Below are positions 47,583 through 55,846 of a stretch of DNA of 64,000 nucleotides, in pieces. The stretch spans positions 1 to 64,000 of the forward strand of contig NZ_JAATJB010000012.1 of NCBI RefSeq assembly GCF_011927635.1, in the 5' to 3' direction. Under the pieces are notes generated by a model. The model did not search any database. It saw nothing but the letters and a program-made list of their open reading frames with translations, and was not told the DNA's origin. A program made the translations under genes and the position numbers. Numbering within the stretch: position 1 is the first letter of the stretch; every line of letters starts with the position of its first letter. The stretch comes from Sphingomonas trueperi. GTDB taxonomy: Bacteria; Pseudomonadota; Alphaproteobacteria; Sphingomonadales; Sphingomonadaceae.

Positions 47583-47995
47583 TTTGCGAATACCATGGCG
47601 TCATCGGCGAACGCCTTGAATTCCAGCGCGTTCCCGCTGGGGTCGCGGAAGAACATCGTCGCCTGCTCGCCCACCTGGCCCTGGAAGCGGATATGCGGCG
47701 CGATGCCGAAGGCGACCCCGGTGGCTTCCAGCCTCGCGGCGAGGGCGTGCCAGTCGTCCATCGCCAGTACCACGCCGAAATGCGGCACCGGCACGTCATG
47801 GCTGTCGACCGGATTGGTCGTCGCGACCGGCTTCGCGGCGGGATCGAGATGCGCGACGATCTGGTGACCGAAAAGATCGAAGTCGATCCAATGGTCGGAG
47901 GAGCGCCCCTCGGGGCAGCCGAGCAGTTCGCCGTAAAAGGCGCGTGCGGCGGCGAGGTCGTGGACCGGGAAGGCGAGATGGAAGGGGCGTGGCAT
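47579..47995 (-). CDS. VOC (glyoxalase-fold) family protein
   Basis: 138-aa two-repeat betaalphabetabetabeta protein. It begins [23 protein letters not shown], with the metal His in the first strand, [17 protein letters not shown] opens the second half, and the C-terminal metal-binding Glu is in [12 protein letters not shown]. This is typical of VOC enzymes (glyoxalases, extradiol dioxygenases, fosfomycin-resistance folds). The reaction is unknown; it shares its transcript with the PHA granule protein. Confidence 0.9.
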   Translation of the reverse strand: MPRPFHLAFPVHDLAAARAFYGELLGCPEGRSSDHWIDFDLFGHQIVAHLDPAAKPVATTNPVDSHDVPVPHFGVVLAMDDWHALAARLEATGVAFGIAPHIRFQGQVGEQATMFFRDPSGNALEFKAFADDAMVFAK

Positions 47996-48033
47996 GGACT
48001 TGGCTTAGCCGCCTGCAACGGTACCGACAACGC

Positions 48034-48795
48034 TCAGGCGTCTGCCGCGATCTCGCCGCGATGCCACCGCCGCAGGTTCGCCCGAGCTTCCTGCACGAAC
48101 GCCGAGCGACGCAGCACGCCGAGCAGCGTGTCGGCGATCCAGCGGCCGGGATTGCGCAAGGGGCGGCGGAACTGGATCAGCAGCACGATGCGGGTATGCG
48201 CGCTGTCGTTCCACACCTCATGATCATAGGTGTCGTCGAATACCAGCGTCTCGCCCTCGGCCCAGCGGACGGTGCGGCTGCCGATCCGCATCCGCACGTC
48301 GCCGTCGCGCGGCACCACCAGTCCCAGATGGCAGGTGATCAGCCCCTTGGTGACGCCGCGATGCGTCGGGATGTGGGTGCCCGGCGCGAGGATCGAGAAC
48401 ATCGCGCTGTTGAGCCCGGGCACCTGCTCGATCAGCCGCGAGGTATGCGGGCAGCGCGCGAGGTTCTCGTCGACCCGGTAGCCATAACCGCACAGGAACA
48501 GGCTGCGCCATTTGCCGAGCGGCGCGATCGCGCGGTGATCGGGGGAAATGGCGGCGAGCGACGGCGCCCCCGGCTGGGTGCCGATCGCCGCGATCGCCTC
48601 GTCGCGGATCGCTTCCCAGTCTGCCCGCAGCGCCGCGGTCCAGGGAAAGGCGCGCATGTCGAGCACCGGCGTGTTGGGCACCAGCGAGGAGGTGGCGATC
48701 AATCGATCGCAGGTGCCGCGGAGATGCTTGCCCCAGCGCAGCAGCAGCGGGCGGGGGCGCGGGCGAGAGTCGGGGAGCGGGACATTGTCGCCCAT
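48034..48795 (-). CDS. Aspartyl/asparaginyl beta-hydroxylase family protein
   Basis: 253-aa Fe(II)/2-oxoglutarate enzyme. Iron ligands H145 (HIPTHRGVTKG) and H191 (FDDTYDHEVWND) and the 2-oxoglutarate Arg in TRIVLLIQFRRP are spaced as in the Asp_Arg_Hydrox family (LpxO relatives). An N-terminal helix (PLLLRWGKHLRGTCDRL) may be membrane-associated. The start at 48795 is chosen because codons 1-16 of the longer frame (ATG at 48894) show low third-position GC; the longer form would have 286 aa. Possible lipid A or protein hydroxylation. Divergent from the M16 gene. Confidence 0.85.
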   Translation of the reverse strand: MGDNVPLPDSRPRPRPLLLRWGKHLRGTCDRLIATSSLVPNTPVLDMRAFPWTAALRADWEAIRDEAIAAIGTQPGAPSLAAISPDHRAIAPLGKWRSLFLCGYGYRVDENLARCPHTSRLIEQVPGLNSAMFSILAPGTHIPTHRGVTKGLITCHLGLVVPRDGDVRMRIGSRTVRWAEGETLVFDDTYDHEVWNDSAHTRIVLLIQFRRPLRNPGRWIADTLLGVLRRSAFVQEARANLRRWHRGEIAADA

Positions 48796-49015
48796 CCGCC
48801 CGACCGGCGCCTCGCTGGTGGCAATGTCCACGCGCAACTTCCCCGCAGCTTCCACGTTACGCCCGAAGTTCGGTGCTGCAACGCAACAATCCATGCCCCG
48901 GGTCTAGGCCGTCACTTGGGTCCAAAACATGGCGGGTCCATGGATTCTTGTGGCGTACATCCGGCAGAAAGGTTGCCGGTGGCATGCCGCGCCACTCGCC
49001 TCTAGAAAGGGCTAC

Positions 49016-51883
49016 ATGTTCTCACGTCCGCGCATGCCGCGCTTCGCCCTGCTTCTCCTCGCACTCGCTGCCCCGTCGCTGCCCACCCCGGTGCTGGCGC
49101 AAGGCCGGCCCGAGGGTGTCCAGACCGCCGAGGATCCCTGGCTCTACAAGGGCAGCGACCTCGTCCATGACGACAAGTGGAAGTTCGGGCGGTTGTCCAA
49201 TGGCGTGCGCTATGCGGTGCGCAAGAACGGCGTGCCACCGGGGCAGATTTCGATCCGCGTCCGCATCGACGCAGGCTCGCTGATGGAGCGCGACTCCGAA
49301 CGCGGATTCGCCCACCTGCTCGAGCATCTCAGCTTCCGCGGCTCGACCTATGTGCCCGACGGCGATTCGAAGCGGATCTGGCAGCGGCTGGGCGTGACCT
49401 TCGGCTCGGACAGCAATGCCGCCACGACGTTCATCAGCACGACGTACAAGCTCGACCTGCCCAATGCGACGCCGGAGGGGCTGGACGAGAGCTTCAAGAT
49501 CCTCTCCGGCATGATGGCCAATCCGGCGATCACCCAGGCCTCGCTCACTGCCGAGCGTCCCGTAGTGCTCGCCGAAGGCCGCGAGCAGCCTGCGCCGCAG
49601 AAGCGGATGCAGGATGCGCTCTACCAGCTGATCTTCGCCGGTCAGCCGCTCGCCGATCGCGAGCCGATCGGCACGGTGGAGGCGCTCAACGCCGCCACGC
49701 CTGCCAGTGTGCAGGCCTTCCACGACCGCTGGTACCGCCCCGAACGCGCCACGGTGATCGCGATCGGCGACGTCGACCCGGCGGTGCTCGAGGCGATGAT
49801 CAACAAGTATTTCGCGAGCTGGCAGGGCAAGGGCGAGGCGCCCAAGACGCCCGATTTCGGCAAGCCCGAGGCCGATCACCCGATCGCTGCCAGCATCGTC
49901 GAGCCGGCGTTGCAGCCGGTCGCGCTGATGGCGATCGTGCGGCCCTGGACGGTCTATGCCGACACGGTGATCTTCAACCAGAAGCGCATGATCGACATGG
50001 TCGCGATCCGCATCCTCAACCGTCGCCTCGAATCGCGCGCGCGCTCGGGTGCCTCGTTCATTGGGGCGGGGGCGGATCTCGACGACATCGCCCGCTCGGC
50101 CAACGTCACCACGCTCACCGTGCTGCCCACCGGCGACGATTGGGAAAGCGCGCTGCGCGACGTCCGCGCCACCGCCGCCGAACTGATGGCCGCGCCGCCG
50201 AGCCAGGCGGAGATCGACCGCGAGCTCGGCGAGATCGACGCGGTGATGCGCAACCGCATTTCCACGGCGCCGGTCGAATCGGCGGTGTCGCTGGCGGACG
50301 ACCTTGTCCAGGCAGTCGACATCAACGAGACGGTGACCACGCCCGAGGCCTCGTACGCGATCTTCAAGGGCGCGATCGCGGCGCGGATGTTCACGCCGGC
50401 GGCCGTCCAGGCCTCGGCCAAGAAGGTGTTCGAAGGCACCGCGACGCGCGCGCTGGTCAACACCCATGCGCCTGATCCCGACGTGGTCCGCAAGGTGACT
50501 GCCGCGCTGCAGGCAGACGTCAAGGCGGCGGTGATGAAGCGCCGTTCGCTCAACGTGAAGTTCGACCAGCTGCCGCGCATCGGCGCGCCGGGTAAGGTTG
50601 TCGAGCGCAAGCGCGTCGACCCCGATCTCGCGATCGACGAGGTCACCTATGCCAACGGCGTGAAGCTGCTGATGCGCGAGGACACCTCCGAGACCGGCAA
50701 GGTGTGGGTCAATATCCGCTTCGGCCGCGGCCTGCGTGCGCTGCCGGGCGACAAGCGCGTGCCGGGCTGGGCGGGTAAGACCGCGCTGATGGCCAGCGGC
50801 ATCGGCAAGTTCGGCCAGGAGGAGCTCGATGCGCTGACCGGCAACCGCCAGATCGGCCTCGGCTTCGACATCGAGGAGGACGCTTTCGTCTTCCAGGCGC
50901 AGACCAACAAGGACGATCTTGCCGACCAGCTCCGCCTGTTCGCTACCAAGCTGGCCGCGCCGGGCTGGGATCCCAACCCGATCACCCGCGCCAAGGCGGC
51001 GACGCTCGCCTCTTATGCGGGCCTCTCGGCCTCGCCCGACGCGGTGCTCGGCCGCGACCTCGATGCCCTGCTCCACGACGGCGATCCGCGCTGGGGCGTG
51101 CCCAGCCGCGAGGAAGTGGCGGCGCTCACCCCGAAGGCGTTCCGCGCACTGTGGGAGCCGCTGCTCCAGACCGGCCCGATCGAAGTCGAGATCTTCGGCG
51201 ACATGAACGCCGATGCGACGGTGCAGGCGGTGGCGGCGAGCTTCGGCGCGCTCAAGCCCCGCGCCGACGGCAAGGAAAGCGGTGCGCCGGTGCGCTTCCC
51301 GGCGCATGTCGCCACCCCGGTAGTGCGCACGCATACCGGTGCGGTCGATCAGGCCGCGGCGGTGATCGCCTGGCCGACCGGCGGCGGCAGCGCCGGCGTC
51401 GCCGAGAGCCGCAAGCTCGAGATCCTGACCGCGGTGTTCCGCGACCGGCTGATCGAGCAGCTGCGCATCCAGGCAGGGGTGAGCTATTCGCCCAATGTGC
51501 TGAGCGACTGGCCGCTGGGCCTGCCGACCGGCGGCAAGATCGCCGCGCTGGGCATGGTGCCGCCGGACAAGACCGACTTCTTCTTCAAGCTCGCCCGCGA
51601 CATCGCGGCGGACCTGGTGGCGAAGCCGATCGACGCTGACGAGCTCAACCGCGCGCTGACCCCGCTCAAGCAGCAGCTGCTGCGCATGTCGAGCGGGAAC
51701 ATGTTCTGGATGAACCTGGTCGAGGGCGGCACGCAGGATCCGGCACGGATCGCGGGCATGCGCAGCCTCGCCCGCGATTATGCCGCGACGACGCCGGCCG
51801 AGCTGCAGGCGCTGGCGGCCAAGTATCTGCGGCCGGACAGGGACTGGACGATGGTGGTGCTGCCGGAGAAGGCGGCGAAGTAA
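49016..51883 (+). CDS. M16 family zinc metallopeptidase
   Basis: 955-aa two-lobed peptidase. The signal peptide (MFSRPRMPRFALLLLALAAPSLPTPVLA) is followed by the catalytic domain with the inverted zinc motif H100-LLE-H104 (GFAHLLEHLSFRG) and further Glu of the third ligand region (about 170-180, ERPVVLAEGREQP). Two further M16 domains (about 270-500 and 510-950) lack the motif, as in pitrilysin-like double-length enzymes. RBS AAAGGG. Periplasmic; likely degrades peptides. The upstream in-frame ATG at 48929 lies outside the signal peptide region and is not used. Confidence 0.94.
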   Translation: MFSRPRMPRFALLLLALAAPSLPTPVLAQGRPEGVQTAEDPWLYKGSDLVHDDKWKFGRLSNGVRYAVRKNGVPPGQISIRVRIDAGSLMERDSERGFAHLLEHLSFRGSTYVPDGDSKRIWQRLGVTFGSDSNAATTFISTTYKLDLPNATPEGLDESFKILSGMMANPAITQASLTAERPVVLAEGREQPAPQKRMQDALYQLIFAGQPLADREPIGTVEALNAATPASVQAFHDRWYRPERATVIAIGDVDPAVLEAMINKYFASWQGKGEAPKTPDFGKPEADHPIAASIVEPALQPVALMAIVRPWTVYADTVIFNQKRMIDMVAIRILNRRLESRARSGASFIGAGADLDDIARSANVTTLTVLPTGDDWESALRDVRATAAELMAAPPSQAEIDRELGEIDAVMRNRISTAPVESAVSLADDLVQAVDINETVTTPEASYAIFKGAIAARMFTPAAVQASAKKVFEGTATRALVNTHAPDPDVVRKVTAALQADVKAAVMKRRSLNVKFDQLPRIGAPGKVVERKRVDPDLAIDEVTYANGVKLLMREDTSETGKVWVNIRFGRGLRALPGDKRVPGWAGKTALMASGIGKFGQEELDALTGNRQIGLGFDIEEDAFVFQAQTNKDDLADQLRLFATKLAAPGWDPNPITRAKAATLASYAGLSASPDAVLGRDLDALLHDGDPRWGVPSREEVAALTPKAFRALWEPLLQTGPIEVEIFGDMNADATVQAVAASFGALKPRADGKESGAPVRFPAHVATPVVRTHTGAVDQAAAVIAWPTGGGSAGVAESRKLEILTAVFRDRLIEQLRIQAGVSYSPNVLSDWPLGLPTGGKIAALGMVPPDKTDFFFKLARDIAADLVAKPIDADELNRALTPLKQQLLRMSSGNMFWMNLVEGGTQDPARIAGMRSLARDYAATTPAELQALAAKYLRPDRDWTMVVLPEKAAK

Positions 51884-51968
51884 CGCCGGCGATGCGAAGA
51901 TAGGCCGGGGGCGAGCGGATCGCCTCCAGCCTTTTTCGTGTCCGTTGTTGGTGCGCGGCCCCCACCAT

Positions 51969-52064
51969 CGTCATTCCGGCGAAAGCCGGAATCCATTGGG
52001 GTCTCCGTCGCCGCTCCTGCTGTAGCGGAGAGGCGAATGGATCCCGGCTTTCGCCGGGATGACG
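51969..52064. repeat. 96-bp inverted-repeat element, copy 3
   Basis: Ends CGTCATTCCGGCG and CGCCGGGATGACG; inner borders GGAATCCATT and AATGGATCC, same length as copies 1 and 2. The arms here carry CCGG in place of CCCC, with matching compensating changes in both arms. It lies between the M16 gene and the Tat-exported PLP gene. Confidence 0.85.
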
Positions 52065-52074
52065 GATGTATGGC

Positions 52075-53334
52075 TTAACCCCGCGCAAAACCCACGATAT
52101 CGGGCAGCGCGCCGGCCAGCCGGTCCATGTCGGCCATGCTGTTGAACAGCGCAGGCGTTACGCGCACGCAGGCGCCGGCCGCGATGCCGTCGCGGTGGAC
52201 GGTGAAAATCCTGTGCTGGTCGAGCAGCCGCGCAGCGAGCCTGGCATTGGCCTCGCTGCTGGTCACGCCGCGCACCCGGAACGAGGTGATCGCGCCGTGC
52301 GAGGCGGGATCGTCGGGCGTCAGCACCTCGATTCCCTCGACCTGCCGCGACCGCGCTACCCAGCGATCCCGTAGCGCCCGCAGCCGCGCGGCACGATGCG
52401 CGCCGCCGATCGCCTGCTGGAAGGCGAGCGCCGCCGGCACGGTGAGGCTCGCGGCGAAGTCATAGGTGCCGAGATGCACCTTGGAGAACAGCGTGTCCGG
52501 CCCGCCCGCCGCGTTGGCCGGATGGCGATCGATCTTGCCGAGCGCCGCCTTGCGGACGTGGAGGAAGCCGACGCCCAGCGGCGCCCCCAGCCATTTATGG
52601 CCGTTGATGGCCACGAAATCGCAGTCGAGATCGGGTACGGCGAAGTCGATTTGGCACCAGCTATGTGCGGCATCGACGATCACGTCCGCGCCTTGCGCTC
52701 GTGCCAGCGCCGCGATCTCGCGCACGGGCAGCACCAGCCCGGTGCGGTGGCTGAGATGCGTCAGCAGGATCAGCTTGAGCCGCGGGTTTGCCGCCAGCGC
52801 GGCGGCATAGGCGTCGATCAGCCCTTGGCGGCTGGCGGGCTCGGGCAGCGCGATCTTCACCAGTTGCACGCCGCGCGTACGGACAAGGCTCGCCATGCAC
52901 GCCTGCGCGCTGTCATAGTCGAGGTCGGCGATCAGCACCGCGTCGCCTGGCTGCAGCCGGTTATAGCCGAGGATCAGCGTCTCCAGCGCCTCGGTGGCGT
53001 TGCGGGTGAGGACCAGTTCGTCCGGCCCCACGCCCATCGCCGCGGCTGCCTGGTCGCGCACCGCCACCAGATCCTTGGTGAGGCCGCGCCGGGCATAAAA
53101 GCTGGTGTCGCGGTTCACCCGCGCGAGCTGTTCCTGATAGGCGGCGAACACGGGCCGCGGCATCATCCCCCAATTGCCGTTCTCCAGCTGGATCACGTCC
53201 GCCGGCGGCGTGAACTGTGCCGCGATGCCGCGCCAATAGGGATCGTCGTCCATCGCCCATGCTCCGCTGGAGAGGCCCAGGGCGGGAAGCGCAATGCCCC
53301 CCGCGAGCAGCGAACGACGATCCATGCGGTGCAT
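52075..53334 (-). CDS. Tat-exported class V aminotransferase-like PLP enzyme
   Basis: 419-aa fold-type I PLP protein. The N-terminus MDRRSLLAGGIALPALGLSSGAWA is a twin-arginine signal. The PLP lysine is K247 (AINGHKWLG), with D221 in VDAAHSW. The fold, LTRNATEALETLILGYN and the C-terminal domain resemble cysteine desulfurase/isopenicillin N epimerase-like (CefD) enzymes. The ATG at 53334 shares a base with the receptor stop (TGATG), so it is translationally coupled to the TonB receptor. Export of a folded, cofactor-loaded enzyme by Tat is expected. Substrate unknown; a periplasmic step on an imported amino acid or peptide is inferred. Confidence 0.88.
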   Translation of the reverse strand: MHRMDRRSLLAGGIALPALGLSSGAWAMDDDPYWRGIAAQFTPPADVIQLENGNWGMMPRPVFAAYQEQLARVNRDTSFYARRGLTKDLVAVRDQAAAAMGVGPDELVLTRNATEALETLILGYNRLQPGDAVLIADLDYDSAQACMASLVRTRGVQLVKIALPEPASRQGLIDAYAAALAANPRLKLILLTHLSHRTGLVLPVREIAALARAQGADVIVDAAHSWCQIDFAVPDLDCDFVAINGHKWLGAPLGVGFLHVRKAALGKIDRHPANAAGGPDTLFSKVHLGTYDFAASLTVPAALAFQQAIGGAHRAARLRALRDRWVARSRQVEGIEVLTPDDPASHGAITSFRVRGVTSSEANARLAARLLDQHRIFTVHRDGIAAGACVRVTPALFNSMADMDRLAGALPDIVGFARG

Positions 53335-55709
53335 CAGAAGCGCAGCTCCACCCGGCCATAGTACTGGCCGCCATCGGTATCATAGGGGGCGTTGCGCGAG
53401 TAGATCAGGCCACGATTGGCCTGATTGGTCGCCTCCGCCGGATAGGTGTCGAAGACATTCTCCGCGCCCGCGCGCAGCGTCAGCATCTTGGTGACGTGGA
53501 CGCTCACCGAGGCATCGAACAGCGCGATGCCGCCGAAGCGCTGGAACAGCTCGCCGGTCGAGTTACCGGTCACGTCGGTCCAGGCGCCGTAATAGCGGCC
53601 GCGCACCATCACGCCGACCTTGCCGAGATCGTAGTTGAACGTGCCGGTGGCGTTGTGCTGCGGAAGGCGCTCCTGGAAGATCCGGCGCTGGGTGGCATTG
53701 GCGATCGACGCGCTGTTGCCGCCGCGCACCTTCGTCTCGTTATAGTTGTAGGCGAGGCTGAGGTTCGCCTTGCCGGGCCCGACCTGCCGCGCATAGCTCA
53801 CCACCACGTCGACGCCGCGCGTGCGCGTGTCGAAGTCGTTGGTGAAATAGCTGACCGAGGTGAAGCGATCCGGGTTCGCGAAGGTCGCCGGCACCGCGAA
53901 AGTGGCCGACTGGCCGAAGCGATCGTCGACGTCGATCTGGTAGAGATCCACCGTCGCGCCCAGGCCGAAATCGGTCTGGCCGACCAGGCCCGCGGTCAAC
54001 GTGCGCGACTTCTCGGGCTTGAGCGGCTTGGCGCCCAGCGCCACCGCGATCGGATCGGTCGGCGACAGGCGGCCCTGGTTGAACACCTGCAGCGTGCGGG
54101 TGTCGAGGCCCTGGGTCACCTGGCGGGTATTGAGCTGCGCCGGCGTCGGCGCGCGGAAGCCGGTCGAATAGGTCAGCCGCGCGGCGAGGCCGTGCACCGG
54201 CTCGAAGCGGCCGGCGAGCTTGTAGGTGAAGGTGTCGCCGAACGCCGAGAAATCCTCGTAGCGGCCGGCCGCGCCCAGCGTCACCTTTTCGATCGGCGCC
54301 CATTCGAGATCGACATAGCCGGCGTAGCTGCGCTGGCTCCACTGGCCCGCCTGGGCCGGGCTGAAGCCGGGGAAGCCGTTCGAGTTTGGCGCCAGGCCGG
54401 TCGCCGCGCCCGGGCCCACCGCATAGGAGGCAGGGTCGCCGGTGCCGACGCGATAGGTCTCGACGCGGCGCTCGCCGCCGAACGCGACGTTCACCGGATC
54501 GCCCAGGCCGACCGGCAGGCGGTAGACGAAATCGGCGTTGAGGTTGAATTCGCGCTGGGTCAGCCGGCCAAGATAGAAGCTGGTCGGGCTGTTCGGGCCC
54601 ATCGAGGCGTTGAGGCTCTCGCCCAGCGTATAATCGATCCGGCTCTCGCCCTGCGAGACGCTGAGGTCATAGTGGAAACGGTCGCTGGCGTCGCCGCGCA
54701 GGCCGCCCACCGCCTGGTGGTCGGCGAAGCGCGTGCCAAAGCGCGGGGTGAAGCCCGCCGGGTAGAGCTTGGTGAAGGAGAAGCCGGGGAAGGCGCTGCT
54801 CGCGCCGTAGACCGAGGCGGTGCCCACCGGGTTGCGCCAGTTGAAGTCGGTCACGCCTTCGCCGCTCTGCGCGGTACCGAAGGCGTAGAGCGTCGCGCCC
54901 TCGACCAGGTCGACATGCGCGTTGACCGATCCGGCGATCCGCTCCTGATCGGGCTGGCCCCAGCGCTGCACCGGGTTGGGCACGGCGAGGGTCGGGTTGG
55001 CGGCCTGGAAGGCGATCGCATCGGGGCGCTGGCGGGTGCGCGAGGTCGCCTCGGCATGGTCATACTGGCCGGTGAACACGATCGAGCCGCGGTCGCCCAG
55101 CGCGATGCCGCCGCGCAGGCCGCCCTGATATTCGTTGCCGTCACCGGCATAATAGCTGGAGGCCTGGCCGAACACCGCCATGCCCGGCTTGTCGTCGAGC
55201 AGCAGGTTGATCACGCCGGCGATGGCATCCGAGCCATACTGTGCCGAGGCGCCGTCGCGCAGCACCTCGACGCGGCCGATGCCGTGGGCGGGGATCGCGG
55301 CGAGGTCGGGCGCCTGGGCGCCGCGCGTGCCGAGCAGCGCCGAGCGGTGGAAGCGCTTGCCGTTGACGAGCACCAGCGTCTGATCGGCGGAGAGGCCGCG
55401 CAGAGTCGCGGGCCGGACGAACGCCTGGCCGTCGGCGGCGGGGAGGCGCTGGACGTTGAATGAGGGCAGCAGCTGCGCCAGCGTATCGTTGAGGTCGCCC
55501 GAGACGCTCGATTCGAGCATCGCGTTCGACAGCACGTCGACCGGGGCCAGCGTATCGAACTGGGTGCGGGCGCGCTCGCGGGTGCCGGTGACGACGATCT
55601 GCTCGCCGCTATCCGGTGCGGCGGCGGGATCGGTCTGCGCCTGGGCGAAGGCGGCGGGCATGCAGGCGAGCTGCAGCGCGATCAGCGCGCCGCCGGTGCG
55701 GAAGTTCAT
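53334..55709 (-). CDS. TonB-dependent receptor coupled to a PLP enzyme
   Basis: 791-aa outer-membrane receptor. The signal peptide (MNFRTGGALIALQLACMPAAFA) is followed by a TonB box-like EQIVVTGTRERA, a plug domain (about 50-180) with RGLSADQTLVLVNGKR and YGSDAIAGVINLLL, and a beta-barrel ending RVELRF (terminal Phe). The start at 55709 has AAGGGGAAACC before it. It is the first gene of a two-gene operon; the second encodes the Tat-exported PLP enzyme. Ligand unknown; nearby phased repeats suggest dedicated regulation. Confidence 0.94.
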   Translation of the reverse strand: MNFRTGGALIALQLACMPAAFAQAQTDPAAAPDSGEQIVVTGTRERARTQFDTLAPVDVLSNAMLESSVSGDLNDTLAQLLPSFNVQRLPAADGQAFVRPATLRGLSADQTLVLVNGKRFHRSALLGTRGAQAPDLAAIPAHGIGRVEVLRDGASAQYGSDAIAGVINLLLDDKPGMAVFGQASSYYAGDGNEYQGGLRGGIALGDRGSIVFTGQYDHAEATSRTRQRPDAIAFQAANPTLAVPNPVQRWGQPDQERIAGSVNAHVDLVEGATLYAFGTAQSGEGVTDFNWRNPVGTASVYGASSAFPGFSFTKLYPAGFTPRFGTRFADHQAVGGLRGDASDRFHYDLSVSQGESRIDYTLGESLNASMGPNSPTSFYLGRLTQREFNLNADFVYRLPVGLGDPVNVAFGGERRVETYRVGTGDPASYAVGPGAATGLAPNSNGFPGFSPAQAGQWSQRSYAGYVDLEWAPIEKVTLGAAGRYEDFSAFGDTFTYKLAGRFEPVHGLAARLTYSTGFRAPTPAQLNTRQVTQGLDTRTLQVFNQGRLSPTDPIAVALGAKPLKPEKSRTLTAGLVGQTDFGLGATVDLYQIDVDDRFGQSATFAVPATFANPDRFTSVSYFTNDFDTRTRGVDVVVSYARQVGPGKANLSLAYNYNETKVRGGNSASIANATQRRIFQERLPQHNATGTFNYDLGKVGVMVRGRYYGAWTDVTGNSTGELFQRFGGIALFDASVSVHVTKMLTLRAGAENVFDTYPAEATNQANRGLIYSRNAPYDTDGGQYYGRVELRF

Positions 55710-55846
55710 CGGTTTCCCCTTGGTGGCCGGGGCGTCCTGCCGGACGCTTCTCAACCCCGGCCGCTAGGCGTGCGCGATGACGCGGAAGCGACAATACCAA
55801 GACGGTTCGATGAAAATACCAATTCATACCCAAGTTGGACGGATGT
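55710..55846 (-). promoter_or_regulatory. Control region of the receptor-PLP operon with phased repeats
   Basis: Two exact AATACCAA copies at 55793-55800 and 55815-55822 (22 bp apart) and a variant ATACCCAA at 55826-55833, about one further helical turn on. The same minus-strand motif TTGGTATT is repeated 84-125 bp upstream of the receptor start. Phasing suits cooperative binding of a dimeric regulator (GntR-like is one guess). No regulator gene adjoins. Confidence 0.5.

Noticed and set aside
49022..51334. 770-aa open frame opposite the M16 gene
   Set aside because: Antisense shadow; the plus-strand frame has signal peptide, HLLEH motif and ribosome binding site.
52075..53334. Calling the PLP enzyme an isopenicillin N epimerase
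   Set aside because: Only the fold and general class V motifs support this; no beta-lactam genes are nearby, so a specific name would be unsupported.
53217..55463. 748-aa open frame opposite the TonB receptor
   Set aside because: Antisense shadow of a well supported receptor gene.
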